Below, in pieces: positions 46,430 to 59,200 of a DNA stretch of 64,000 nt. The stretch is from the NCBI GenBank assembly GCA_963169105.1, contig OY720636.1:142343747-142407746 (forward strand), written 5' to 3'. Each line of letters opens with the position of its first letter. The first letter of the stretch is position 1. The DNA is from Ceriagrion tenellum. Lineage: Eukaryota; Arthropoda; Insecta; Odonata; Coenagrionidae. The notes below the pieces were generated by a model that did not search any database, was not told the DNA's origin, and saw nothing but the letters and a program-made list of their open reading frames with translations. Position numbers and translations under genes: made by a program.

Positions 46430-47100
46430 ACTGGGATAAGACTGTATAAACTATACTGGAAGCTAGTCGTCACAATACGAATGACAGATGGAAGTCGGAT
46501 AGAAGTTAAAATGAACACAGGAGTAAGACAAGGATACAGCCCTGTTCAACAGATATTTTGAGGAGGCAATAAGAGAGGTACAAGAAATTGGATTGAAAGA
46601 ATTTGAGATGAACAGAGGTGAAATAAACATGCTACGCTTTGCAGTCGGTATCGCAGTCTTAGTTGAGAATCGCGATGATCTTCAGTGGTCCGTAACTAAA
46701 TGAACCAAGTTCTCCAATAATGCAGTATGATAATGAATTAGACGAAGACTAAAATCCTAGTACGTGGAAGAGAGAAGTTTAATGCAGTAATCCCCTGAGG
46801 AAAATTTAAGGGAGTGGATTCCTTCAACTACCTCGGAAGTACCATAACGTGGGACGAAGGTAGTGTGACGTGCACCATACGAAGAATAGCCCAGCCTAAG
46901 AAAGAGCTCATGGTAACAAGGCGATCACTGTGCTCAAAGAAGATTGGATTGGGAACTTCAAACCTGAATATGAAAACATTCTGGTGCAGGGTAGAACTAT
47001 CAGAAGTATGGACCATTGGCAAAACATATCAGAAAGAGGGAAGAGAAAATCTTTATGTAGGTACAACAAGAAAATTCAGAAAATGATCCACCTAACATGG
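46430..47100 (+). pseudogene. Decayed LINE RT fragment, plus strand, part 1
   Basis: Reading frames in order: VRMTDGSR-IEV, MNTGVRQGYS (RT motif 4 region), then EEAIREVQEIGLKE, NMLRFA (in place of the YADD box), and after frameshifts FNYLGSTITWDEG and KKIGLGTSNLNMKTFWCRVE. These follow palm to thumb order. The catalytic aspartates are not intact. It abuts the opposite-strand Jockey-like fragment at about 46420-46430. Confidence 0.7.
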
Positions 47101-47103
47101 TTA

Positions 47104-47324
47104 TTGCGTGTAGTTGGTGCATACATTTTATGAATGGTGCTATGCTTTTTGGTGAGAATTGTATTTTGAATATTTCCGCATAAATCATAACGGTCCCACG
47201 AGTATTTAGCCAGTGATAGGCACGTACTGATATTTCCAGCGCATCGGTCACCCAAGTGAATTTCTCCTTTGAATGATTCTCAATATTGTTTTTCTGACGC
47301 AATGATGTCACGCAATCCACATGA
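47104..47324. other. Unrecognised segment splitting the plus-strand LINE remnant
   Basis: About 220 bases with no LINE coding similarity lie between the part-1 and part-2 fragments. It may be an insertion. I find no clear terminal inverted repeats or target duplication at its ends. Confidence 0.4.
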
Positions 47325-47585
47325 TAATTAAATGGAATATTGTGAGATCAAGAAGAAAGAGACAGGGGAACTAGATGGGACACTTCCTGAGGAAAGATAG
47401 CCTGCTGAAAAGAATATTAGAAGGAAAGATCGAGGGAAAGAGAGGGAGAGGAAAACGAAGAAATATTGACGGATATTAAGAATGGAAGGGGTTACGAAGA
47501 GCTGAGGGCGGCAGCACAGGATAGACAAGCATGGAGGGGGCAGTTCAGTCGAAACCTGTCTGAGGACAGATTCTCCTTGGAGGAA
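47325..47585 (+). pseudogene. Decayed LINE RT fragment, plus strand, part 2 (C-terminus)
   Basis: Reads LLKRILEGKIEGKRGRGKRR followed in another frame by GYEELRAAAQDRQAWR, the usual C-terminal blocks of RTE-type LINE proteins. It continues part 1 after the 220-base interruption. Confidence 0.75.
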
Positions 47586-47589
47586 AACA

Positions 47590-49410
47590 GCCTGCCCTAT
47601 GGTTCCATGTACTCTCTTATTACGCGAAGTTTACATGACGAAGCGGAAAAGGAGACGACGGAATTGCTGAAAACCAATCACAGGCCCATTTCACTTACCA
47701 AAGATTCGCCCCTTAGCTTTCCACCGGCCTGTAATTGGCTTTTCAGTTTTTCGTCGTCCGCTTTTCCGCCTCGTTTTCCGTCCATGTGCCTCCACCTTAA
47801 AGTGGGAATTCTACTCGGGTCATTCGTCAAATCATTAGCTGTCGGTAGAACATACTTCAGGTGCGATAATATATCTCAACACTTGAACAACGCTAGCTAG
47901 TTCCATTCTATTTGGCTTGTTTGTTTGGTTTTTTATTTTTATTGTGCTCATAGGGGGGTTTCAAAACCGTCAGCGTTTATTGTTAAGCGTGGTCGGATAA
48001 TTCTTGAATTTTCATGTGGGATCCTCACTTATCTTTTGAGAAACAGCAAAAAAAAGCGACAGCGAATCAGTAAAATATTTGTGTCTAACCTTCCCACGGG
48101 TTAGAAGAGAAATGGCAGGGATTCTCTGGTTACGTGTATCTAATCGTTACGTTATCCACATGACGCGGTGAGTTTTCTCTAATTGATATCGTAATATTAA
48201 TTTTAATTGATTCTGATTTACACGATTAGTTCATATTACGTCTTGATCGCGTTTAGCCAATCCCAGGACCACTGTCAAGTAGTGAAAATTCACATTAACA
48301 ATGGTGTACGTTACTCGGCGGAATCACTGCATATTTAAAGAAAAATACGCCGTACACTTAGACGGCCTCCTAGAACAATTTATAAAAATACAGTAACACC
48401 TGTTTCACCAGCGATGACATCTTCAAAGTACATATACTTCAAAGTGATTCTGTTTTTTACAGACCAACGCATGAGTATCTGAGGATGTCGTGGGTGGCGT
48501 AACCCGTTTTACTCTATTTTGGTCTTTTGTGGGACGTACAGTATGCCTTATATTTTCCTTTAATTTTTCTTGAAATTCATTCTTGATTTTGTGAAACGAA
48601 TGCCGATAAAAATGTCCTACCGTAACTATGTGCTGACGTAAAATTCTGCCTAATCATCAAAAAGGTGTGGTTTTAGGACACCATTGAAAAAGTGAAGTCG
48701 GGAGAAATAGGACTGAAGGAATTAAAGCAGGAGAAAGACGTAAAGTTATTGATATTGCGGATGTAATTCTCATTCTGAATGCAATTCTCAAAAACTATTT
48801 ATTATACAAAAATGAATATTAAACATATGAAATAATGATGTTATATCTAACCACACTGTTTTTCCACATATTCTCCTTCAAATTTTATCGCCTCTCTCCA
48901 GTGATTCACGAGGGTATGTATGCCTCGTGGGTATCAATGCTCGCTCTGATTATGGAGCCAGGTTTTTACTGCGCTAATTAGTACCTCGTAGCCCAAAGTG
49001 GTTGTGTAGAAAAGTATTTTGTGTCATTATTCAAAATGGATTACTGAAGAAGAGAAATGACGAAGCAATATACCTTCTTTCACGTCTTTAGTTTGTGACA
49101 AACTGGTATTTGCCAGCCTAATCTAGCAGTCTGTCCTCTGCAGAGTCCACAAACTTGATCGGAGCACTCGAATGTAAAATACGGTAGCAACGTGATGACC
49201 TGTTGAGGCTTAGCGTCCAACGGAGATGCGTCTCTCGATGACCGTTTCAACGCACCGATTTCTGTTATTGAGGCGTTTTTAAAAATAATGTGGGTCATTA
49301 CTTTTTGGCAACCATCTTACACCTTTTATTGCATCTGTTGTGTCGTTTCTGCCAATGGAGTCTTATTAATGGCGGTGACCTATCGGTTAGAATAGCGAAG
49401 AATACCCTTA
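47590..49410. other. No gene recognised
   Basis: AT-rich. The frame that continues to 47900 beyond the LINE remnant has no known motif. Confidence 0.45.
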
Positions 49411-49414
49411 CTAT

Positions 49415-49870
49415 CCTTGACACCCGCTGGCCTCCTCGTCTCACACGATTTCCTGCTTCACCTTAACCTACGTTTTGCCTCTCTTTATCCCATCCGTAAA
49501 GGCTGTTCTCTTTCCTCCCCCCCCCCCCAAAGCTCAACCGACAACTTCCTCTTTGTCGCGGTCTTCAGCATCCCTTTGCCCCTCAATCCCTCTTCCAACC
49601 ACAAACAAATAGCATCCTCCTAATCTACTACAAATGTTTCCTCTCGTCGCCCACCTTACATACTTTCTCGTTCCTCTTCGTTATAGACCACCGAAAGTTC
49701 TCCGTTCTCAATGTAGAGTGGGGAAAGGGTAGAAAGGGAATAGATTTTTATGGATGATAGAAGAGGGATAGGACATGAAGAGATGATACGCGGTGTCGAA
49801 ACCATGGCCGAGTTGTATAAAATAGTGTGGAATAAAACCAAATATCTTTTATTATGAGTAACATAATAAA
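49415..49870 (+). mobile_element. Possible Penelope-like 3' UTR relic with hammerhead-like segment
   Basis: A pyrimidine-rich stretch with a poly-C run (about 49519-49529) leads to GATACGCGGTGTCGAAACC near 49789, followed by ATGGCCGAG and GTGTGGAATAAAACC. The PLE at 3.9 kb has the same order: pyrimidine-rich UTR, hairpin, GAAACCATGG, then GTGTGGAAAG. Stem II could be GATAC/GTGTC. The CTGATGA half is damaged and I find no GIY-YIG coding upstream, so this is tentative. Confidence 0.35.
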
Positions 49871-49945
49871 TTTCCACCATGTGAAGCTGGAAACTATGTC
49901 ATAAAAAATGATAAAAGTAGATAAAACTATAGGTAAACTAAATAT

Positions 49946-50111
49946 AAAACTATAGCAAGAAAGTTATGTCGGCGGAGAAAATAAATCCAGTATTTGCGTC
50001 ACAGTATGCAGTGAATAAAACTTACGTTGGTTGCTGAGTATTTTCTTTTAATCGGCGATTTAAGGTTGATAGAAAGATACGCTGTCGTTGCATTTCTGTG
50101 ATTAACCGGAG
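49946..50111 (+). repeat. Duplicated segment, copy A (empty MITE site)
   Basis: Shares AAAACTATAGC, TTGCGTCACAGTATGC, TATTTTCTTTT and a run into ACCGGAG with copy B at 51206-51588. It contains a single TTAA at 50060-50063 where copy B carries the MITE. The function of the segment is unknown. Confidence 0.85.
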
Positions 50112-50114
50112 ACC

Positions 50115-51204
50115 CCTCTATTGTGAAAATCTGGAGGAGTATCTCTGTCCGTCAATTAAACCTAGCTTTAACCGGAGGACTACTTTGAAATGAAAAGAAT
50201 GCCTAGCTCAGATTTTATTTTGATTACCAATGGTGCTTGAAAGGAGGAAATTTTGGAACCTTTAACTTTTTGTCAGTGTTTTTTTTAATTGTGACACACC
50301 TATGAGTTCTATCGGAGGTGTTGATGATATACATGGGATTGAAAAGTGAAACTATAACACTGCATCCCTTATGTTTCTTGGATTTAATGGCTGTATTATA
50401 TTGATCCCGATCGTGGTTTCTTTACGGAACAACATTATCAAATGAGGTAAAACTACGAAACCATTGTCGTGTTCAGTGTAGGAGAAAGTGGAAATGTAAA
50501 ACGAAATAGTCAAAGTGTTAGTATTTAAAAATGCCATTCCTACAAAGAAATATGTCATTGGTGGTTTTGTGCGTAACTTAATATCTTCGGTTCAAGTGAG
50601 AATGAAAACCTTTCAAGATGTAAACCAGTGGAACGAAATTTGACAATAAAAAATGCGTTTGACTTGACCGATACCTGATCTCCCAACTGCCGGCCAGGTG
50701 TGTTAGCCAGTTATACAGTGATCTTTTTACCCGTTCACGTAACATTGTCCAACATCATTTGCTCTATGCAATGGTTGAAAAACTAGCTTTGTCATTCCAC
50801 ACAATTCGATAGGTTTGAATAATATGAATGATTTAGATATCGTTAAGCCTGAGACGGTCTACTCGGTATGTCGAATGATGCTCGTAATATGAGTAATTTA
50901 GGAACATTAAATGGTTTCCACTCCGTTTAATGAATGATAACCTAGGTTACCGCAACATGGGTCATAATAAAGGCGGAAAACAAAGCACTGTGAGACCTCA
51001 AAAGCCCTAAAACGGGGAGAGTGAATGTTGGAAGCGAAAAAGGTTGGCGAGAAGGTCAGAGTGCTGTGGGCAGTCAAAAGGCAGAAAAGAGAGGGTATTG
51101 GAGGAAGTCAAACGATCATGGCTTTATCCTGGGATCCTGGAAAAGGACGTGCGTCACGGGAGTGGGAGAATAAGATAGGGGCTATATAAGGGCATGCAAG
51201 GTCA
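50115..51204. other. No gene recognised
   Basis: AT-rich. A GC-richer, purine-rich part at about 50990-51190 precedes copy B of the duplicated segment. No motif known to me. Confidence 0.45.
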
Positions 51205-51205
51205 C

Positions 51206-51588
51206 AAAACTATAGCGAGAAAATTATGTCGACAGAGAAAAAGTGCCAGTAATTGCGTCACAGTATGCGTGGATAAAATTCACGTTGATTGCCAAATATT
51301 TTCTTTTGAGGAGCAATTTAACCCATTTCCGCCCACCGTAGCCATACGGCTACACCCTGACGCGCCGAGGGTATGACGCTCTGTAGGAGGAGCCACGAAC
51401 TATATCGCAATTTATTTGTCAACACTGCGTCGTTCAAGGTCACGATCACCAAATTTTTTTATGAGTACTTCAGATAGTATAAGTAAAATACCGAAAATTC
51501 AGGAAAATCGCAAACATTTTTTTCTGGGCGGAAATGGGTTAAGGTTGAACAACATAAGCTATCGTTGCATTTATGTCATTGACCGGAG
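51206..51588 (+). repeat. Duplicated segment, copy B (carries a MITE)
   Basis: Same segment as copy A, interrupted by 217 bases plus one duplicated TTAA. Removing these restores collinearity with copy A. Confidence 0.85.
51322..51538. mobile_element. piggyBac-type MITE
   Basis: Termini are CCCATTTCCGCCCA (51322-51335) and its exact reverse complement (51525-51538), flanked by TTAA at 51318-51321 and 51539-51542. A TTAA target with CCC...GGG ends is the signature of piggyBac-superfamily transposons. No transposase is encoded, so it is non-autonomous. A small inner hairpin GTAGCC/GGCTAC lies near the left end. The empty site in copy A confirms both ends. Confidence 0.92.
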
Positions 51589-51604
51589 TCATTATACATA
51601 ATCA

Positions 51605-54600
51605 CATTGCTCTAAAATTAGCTCCAATGTATTGTTATTAATATTAAAAGCACATGTTAATAATTAGTTACAATATAAACCCTCTTTTTCCAAATGATGC
51701 ATTGGAACCCCATGTGCTAAATCTCGGTCGATTAAAGAATATTTTGATTCTATGACGCTATCAGCCTTTATCCTGCTCTTTGATTGATACACATTATACT
51801 TTGCAGCCATTAATTTTCAGAATAGATACCTCCTCTTGCTCATAGTGTCAATATTTCTTGCTAGTTAGAATTTATCAAAATGCAATAAGATTGATAAGTC
51901 GATTTATTCATCATGAGACAGTATTAAGCATTAAATAAGAATGACTCAATGATGATATTATTTAATTTTTTAGTATATTTTTGGTAAACTTTTCGTTTAC
52001 TTAATTGTTGACCTTGCCCAATTATTTTTCAAGATTTTTATCCTTTCCTCCGGTTAAGGGAGTTTGAAAGGTTGATCTTCTCATAAATTTTTGTTTGACT
52101 TGACTTCGATACTTACTGACTTGTATTACTTATTTAGGGGCACAAACGCTCGTTTTGAAGAAAAAGGAACGATGCATTATTTTGTGGGTTTTTTTAATTG
52201 AAAAGAAATCACCTATCTGTTACATTTCGTTGCATTTTTTTTGTTTTGAAAAGTTCAAACGCGTTTTTTAAAAAAGCGCTCGTACACGCACTCAAGCAAG
52301 TACGCGTACTCCTTTGATTTTTTATATTTTGTAACTAGACATTTCAACTTCAATATAATTTAAAATGTAATTTTTATGTATCGTCGTGTTCGCTTTTAAC
52401 GTCATTGTCTCTTTCAATCCTTGACGGTTTCATATCGGCGTGCCATCCGAAACCATCCTTATAATTCGGTGAACTCATTAAGAGCTAAAAATAAAAGACT
52501 GTGAAAGTAGCAAATCGCAAAAATGCTGCTGGGAAGCGATGCCAACGAATCCCTAAAATTTTATTTAGCTTTTGATGTTTAAAGGCTTGATTAAATTTAT
52601 CTTTGGGCATGAATTTTTCCTAATCTATCCCTTACGTCTCTGCTGTAGCTTTAGTGTCGGAGTGTGGTACGATCTATTGTGTTGGCCTATGACTTATGAT
52701 TGAAGACCGGCTTTCCTTGTAATCGTAGCATAGCGTGCAATCTTTGAGCCTCTCAAGGTTGTTGTAGCGATTTTCGTTTTTATAAATATTTGCGTGATCA
52801 CGCAAAAGTGTTCTAATCTGCAATATGTATAGATAGAAGTGAAGACTAATTGCATTTTACCGATTTGGATTCCAAGTGACTAAATTTTATTTCAACTCTC
52901 ACCCTTATGGCAGTTGACATATATCTCCATATTATTTTATTGTAAAAATACAGATTTTCCTAAAAACGTGAAATAACCAGTTTTTATTATTTAATTTTTT
53001 CTAACAAGTATCAAGGTGAGTAAAGAACACGCATTAATAACTCGGTTCCCGCTCAAATTTCGAATTCGGCGCCTTGCACCCAGGGCATAACGATGCTTTA
53101 ATGTTGGCCGAATATTTCAAGTGCAACTCTTGCGTCATTTTTGTCAGTTAATTCACGGTGATTCCCACCGAACAAAAGATATCAACTTAGGCAAAGTGTG
53201 GTCCAAGAATATTTTTCGAATTACTTGAAAAGATATTAAATTACACTCTCAAAGACTCACGGTTACCCCTGCAGCCACCTTAACGGCTCTCAAACTAATA
53301 GTTATCTCACGCCATCTGCTCGCTCACTGCAGTTTGTAATCGTAAAGGCGCGGCTTATCTTTGTACTTTTATGACTGCCGCGGGTGATTCCTTTCGACTT
53401 GCAGTCCAGGGGACATCTCGCCCCGAGCATGGTGCAATTGAGTCGCCTTCATTGTGGATTAGTCTTTCGGACAGCAAGCAATGACGATGAGGGGAGAAAG
53501 ATTGCTCAAGATGGCCGTGATGGATGGAAGTATGTTGGGCAAGCGGGGATGAAATAGAAGGAAAATAGGTTTTATACACGAAATGGAGATCGTATTCTGA
53601 GATGAAGAGGAAAATACTAGAGGTAGAGTTAGATAAAATGTAGTGGATGTACTCCGACTATGGATAGAATCTACCTTCAATTGGTAGACTACTTCAAATA
53701 ATTAATGAAAATAAACACTACGAGACTACGCACAAGTACTCCAAGTGGTGGAATACAGTCAGTCTTCGCGTAACTTCTTAGATCAGAGGTTTGCGACTAT
53801 CTACTCCTTCCTGCTTTCATTTCTTATCACTTTCTCTGCACCAAATCATTGCAGAGTCTTCTTGAAGCATTGGTTCAACTTTCGCATCTTCCTGATGAGA
53901 ACGTGTCTTCAAGTTTACCGTGAATCCCTCCGAAATCATGCAGTTGACAAATATTTGATTTTTCCTTACCATTTAAAAAGAGCGTGCAACATTGAGAATC
54001 AAGTAGCTCTAACTGTCAGGGATTGACTATTTTGACGTAATTCTGTACTTATTCAAGTGAAAACAGCCCAATGGGTACAAATGAATGCCTTTGTCATCCA
54101 TTTGTTAATTTTAAATGTTAATTATAACTTTTTATAATTTCTAATGGGAGCGTTTGAACAAGTTTTGCTTTCTAGTTTTCGTAAAAATTACTTCTCAATG
54201 AAAGTATGTCAGCCTTGGTGTAAATAACTTTGGGAACAATTTTATGCTTTACTTGAATAATGGTCTCCGAAATTTCTACCTCGTAAATCAAGATGCCTGC
54301 GGTAGGATATTGATAACGACCAAGTTTTAAATGAAGCGGTCCTCTTGCATTGCCCTGTGGGACGTATCGGAGGAAATGACTCGATTGTCCGTCTCGGATG
54401 CTTTTATTGCCTCTATAGCGGCCCTACGACGCGCACCTTCAAGATCTTCAAGATCCTCCCTCTCACAAATGGAATGGAAACACCCGAAAAACCTATTCCA
54501 TGTCGTTCACAATGGCCGCTCGGAAATTGGTCGTAAAGTCTTCCCATATATATTTACGCTGACGAGCTGATTTTTATGGCGCTCGATGGGTAATCCATCA

Positions 54601-55490
54601 ACACGCAGGGATCTCTCTGGGAGCCCCTCCTGTCGATTTCGCTCCTCAAAGCTCAAAACAAGGGTAGAGAGGCATGAGGCTATAAAATGAAGACGTTTAG
54701 GACTTCATTCCCAAGGCTTGAACTACTATGTTTTTATGCTTATTTGTTTGTAAGACTGTTTTCTCAATGTAGTTGCAGGAATTTTTGTTTATGAATAGAT
54801 TTCCGTGAAATTTAGCATTTCTATCTAATTAAGGATCTTTATTGATGAAAGACAAAAATATTGCATTTTTTCGATGTGGCTTATCGGCCACTCGTTGCAG
54901 TCTTAACGCGTATTATTATGGAATGTGACATCCGTTTCGCAATTATTCGATTAATAATATCTCTTCTAACTCATAAAACTTCTCTCGTGTTATTGTGACA
55001 GTTGTTAACAAATATGCCGGTGTCATGTTGGGTCCAGTGCTCGAAAAATATTTTTAATATAGTTTCGTCTGAATTTCGAATACCACGCCGGAAAATCTAG
55101 CCATAATATTCTCTAACTGAGGGAAAAATTAAAATATATCTGCCTGTATCATTTGAATTGCACTATCTCATAGTGAGTTTCCTCGCATTACCGACCTATT
55201 TTTTAAGTAATAAAATTGTGCTCTCAATAAGTTACGACAACCGCTCCAGCCGCCTTAAGGATGTGCTTCTCCATGGATCCTATCCCATCCATGAGAAAAG
55301 GTTCTCATCTTTCTGAAGCATTGCTCAGGGAATGTAGGACACCGTCCCAGCGGTCACAGAATTTTACGATATCTTAGGAGACACTTATAATTTGAAAATT
55401 AGGTCGTATTCCAATCTCTATTGTTGATGTTTTGTAATTAGTGAAAAAAAACTTTATGGAAAACCACCTTTTGTAGAAAATTACATTTAC
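51605..55490. other. No gene recognised
   Basis: AT-rich with slightly GC-richer patches at about 53260-53480 and 54330-54500. Frames of 74-93 codons there lack known motifs. Confidence 0.4.
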
Positions 55491-55544
55491 CTCAGTCTTT
55501 GTGATATAATGGCAGGTACGATATGTTCGTAGTTAAAGGGTTGA

Positions 55545-56210
55545 AGGACAACAAGGCTCGTAGGTGAAGAAATCATCGAGGAATTTGATGGCACAGCTAA
55601 GGAAACCTTGGGTGAACTAATAAGACAGCTAAGTCGGGCGAAGATGGGGAAGATTTTGGGAATGATTGCGGTGAAGGAGGAAATGAAAATTGCTAGATGT
55701 GAGGATCACCAGACATTTTCAATGCTATCTCACGCGTCCAATACAATTATCGAATAATAATTGTGGACCCCAGAAGCCAAGGGGTCTAAGTGACATTTAA
55801 AAAATAATAAGTTAGGTACAGAAATGGGATGTAAAAATGTAAATCTTTAAGGTGGTAAAGGGATCCAAGTGATTTTCTTGACAGGTGATGCTATCTAGGG
55901 TAATGCCTCTTAATTACTTAGTGGGTTGTACCAAACATTTTGAACTTTGACTTAAGTTTTCTCACAACAAAGATTTTGTTACTTAGACCCCTTGACTTCT
56001 GGGGTCCTCAATTATCATAATGTTAGGGGAAAAAATTAAAGAAAATCACTCGGACAGTCACTTCGGATTCAAAAGGAGCAGGCGAACCGAAAAGGCCATG
56101 CTCTGTCTTTGTCTTCTTACAAAGAAGATGACCGGTATACACTGATCACTAAATGTAGCATTCGTCGATTTGGACCAAATTTTCACGTTGAGTTTATGTC
56201 TACAACAATC
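55545..56210 (+). pseudogene. Decayed LINE reverse transcriptase, split by a MITE
   Basis: Left part reads EEIIEEFDGTAKETLGELI then EDHQTFSMLSHASNTII (for the Y-R-x-I-S-L-x-S-H-A-S-K motif) up to 55756. After the MITE the reading resumes at 56016 with LGEKIKENHSDSHFGFKRSR (for Q-F-G-F-R-x-G-R), then ends near 56205 with NVAFVDL (for motif A, F-V-D-x-x-K-A-F-D). Taking out 55757-56015 brings the RT blocks into their usual spacing. Several substitutions and frame changes show it is old. Confidence 0.75.
55757..56015. mobile_element. MITE with 38-bp terminal inverted repeats inside a LINE remnant
   Basis: The termini (55757-55794 and 55978-56015) are inverted copies with about three mismatches and contain GGACCCCAGAAG and CAAGGGGTCTAAGT. 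If the outermost TA on each side is taken as target duplication (ends 55760 and 56012), it fits the Tc1/mariner superfamily; other boundaries by one to three bases are possible. No coding capacity. It sits in an RT pseudogene whose reading is continuous without it. Confidence 0.85.
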
Positions 56211-56214
56211 TTAG

Positions 56215-59200
56215 AACTTTATGCTCGACTCTTTAAACGTCGCTCTTTATTCTCGGCTTTTCACTCGGCAAAATGTGTAAATTTTACCCGCTGGCTTCCA
56301 AATATCTCTACAGCGGGAACACAACCTATTATACTCCAGTGAGATAATAGTATTCAGAAAAGTCAAAAAATAGTAATCAATTGACTATAAAAATAGATTC
56401 ATTTGCCAATTTTTTACGCAAATGAACTTCAATATAGCTGTTATTTTCTCGTAATTATCCTCAGTTTTCACTTATGCCAAGCCAGACCAGGGCACCAAGA
56501 CGGCTGATCCTTGATATATGCAAGGAAATATTTTAATTCGTAGGTTTAATATCTTCATTCAAAGTAAATGCGTCCCAGTGGATTAACATTTGAGCCACTC
56601 ATTGATTTCCATGGCGACTTCAAACTCCCGCAAACTCTCAGGGGATTCGGTGGAGTACATATTCATTCTTGTTAGTGTACAGTTATCCATTGACTTTAGA
56701 AGGAAGTAGATGGAACCATACGTCACGATATCAGAGGGCTTAAATTGAAGGATTAAAAATGCACAATCAGCCATGTGGAATTGTGCATCGTAAACACGGG
56801 TATTATTAATAGACTTTTCTCGGTACCGCAATGATTATTTAGCATTCAAAGTAAAAATAGTTTTCAAAAGAAAACTGCATTTATTCTGAAATTTGTTAAA
56901 AAAAGTACGTGCAATCGCCACGAAAGTTGACTGCTATTTTTTTTGCAGATAAATAGGCTTCAATTTCGTACCTTAATTCGCCCTCTTTTCCGTTCCTCAA
57001 TCTAATGCTGGGCCAAATACAACCTCTAATACCAATGAATGAAACACCCGGTTGTTGACTATGGATTGCCGTATTCCTCCCCTTCTGTTGTAAGCTGTCA
57101 TTCTCCGATGTCGGAGATAAGATGAATGCCTTAAGATACCTATCTACTCACACATTACACTCGCCGTGCTTATCTGATGAACGGAGAGGACAGCAGGCGC
57201 GTGACGTCACGCTCGCGAATACGAAGGAGAGAGATAACTAAACCTTGTCCTGGGACCACCATATAGCTAGTGGGTTGCAGGTAGGTTGGTGACGAACAGC
57301 GAAATAGCGGTAGATGTTCACGGCGTAGAGATGTTGTCGGAGCTGAAGCGCGCCCATCCGATAGTCTTTAGATCGATAGTTTTGTATTTTGCGGACGTCT
57401 AAATAAGTTATTATGAGTATTTATTTGCAAAAAGTTGATGTGAAAAACTTCATGGCGTTACCGAATATTAGAGGGAATTAGGGCGGGGAGATCTTGCTGA
57501 TTGAGGGGACAAATATAGGTTAAACCTTACGCGTAAGTTTGATGTAGATTGTTTTATGCCGGGCGGTTAACATATTTTGCTGTGGCCAACTTTTTTCGGT
57601 GGAAACGATCACACGCAAGGTAGTAGACCGCAAAACCTCTAGATTTCGTAATCCGTTGCATCCACGCATACTCGTAATGAGGGGCCATTATAGTCGCGAT
57701 AGATCAGTTCTGTGAAACTCAGACACTTACTTGGTCGGAAGAATTTATAGGTACTTGTGACTTATTAACCATTATTAAAAACTCACTCTACATGAAATTC
57801 CGGATGATTTAGCTTTCTACATGATTTAGTGTCTTTTGGTGCTATTAATCCATCGAATTCAAAATGATACACATAGGATATCGCACTGTCTACTTTATTT
57901 ACAAACTCATACTACACGTGTTTCGACTGAATATCAATCATCTTCCACATATCCTGACACATGTATAGGATCCTATCCCAAATGTGATTTTAACCTTTCT
58001 TCCCCTCCTATCCTTCCTCCCGACCACCCCACATATTACATTATATATCATTCAAATCATATTTGGGGTAGGAACCTTCGTTTGTCATAGTCGCGTAATA
58101 ATAAATGTCACTCCCAAATTCATAATGTATTATTTGAATGTGTCAGCCCTCGTGGTAGGGCTGGCTTGTTCTAGAAATTGGCACCATAATGTGTGCCGAG
58201 TAATGGCAATGCTTTTGTTGACGCGATTTTTACATTAACGGCTGGTGTAGTGATATGTGTGTTAATCAGAAAATTATATGCTGAGTTTTCTTTGTCCTTG
58301 TATTATGAAAGCAAAAGGATCTCACATTCGTCGGTTCTTTCTCTGTTTGCTGAATTTTATGGGTCCACCCAATCCCAGAAAAGAAAATTTCATCTTTTAA
58401 CTCCTTTACATCTCATTAGAATCTATCATTACTGGTTTGATTCTAAGTTACATTTGCTTCAAGCTCATTTACAGTTTCAAAATAGTCTTCGATCGATTGG
58501 AAGTTTATTTCCATGCATTCTCATATCTCGGCAAGGAGGTGCATTACAGGGATTTTAGTTTACAACTTCACTCCAGGCCTTTTAAAAATCATTTACTTTA
58601 GACTGCATTTTCTCTGATGATTCCCGAAATGTGATATTGAGGGCATGATAAATCTTCATAACGTCACTATGTATTTCAATAATGCATTATATTTTCAAAT
58701 AAATAGGCTAAAGATTATTTTACTCGTTGTAGCAAGTATTCTTAGAAATTCAATGAGGCCGTAGTATGATATTGATGCTACCGTAATCAAAACTACCGCT
58801 CACGAGTACATTGGTACCGCACCATTTCCTTATGCATACAAAACACTGCTTTCTGCACAATGGGTGAAGACAGGTCGGTGGTTTCCCGGTAATAGAGCGC
58901 TAGAAAACATTATGGATCGTCAGGGTTATTTTAACTTAAGTATTATTCTGGGTAGAAACTTTTTACCATCTCAATAAATGGCATCAACACAATTATACCA
59001 TAGTTCATGTGACCATTTCCTTTGGGAGACACATTAACGGACATATATTAGCTTGTGTCGCAGCACACAAATGTTGAACCCCATTGAGCATTAGATCGTA
59101 TTGCTGATTAAGTTTCGTCTGAAAGCTAATGTTACTTATGTCCATAAAAAATACATCATGCCCCCTTATGTCGTAAATAGTTTTCTTCACTTAAAAGATG

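Noticed and set aside
58610..58635. CTGATGATTCCCGAAAT as a hammerhead core.
   Set aside because: Only five bases separate CTGATGA and GAAA, so no stem II can form.
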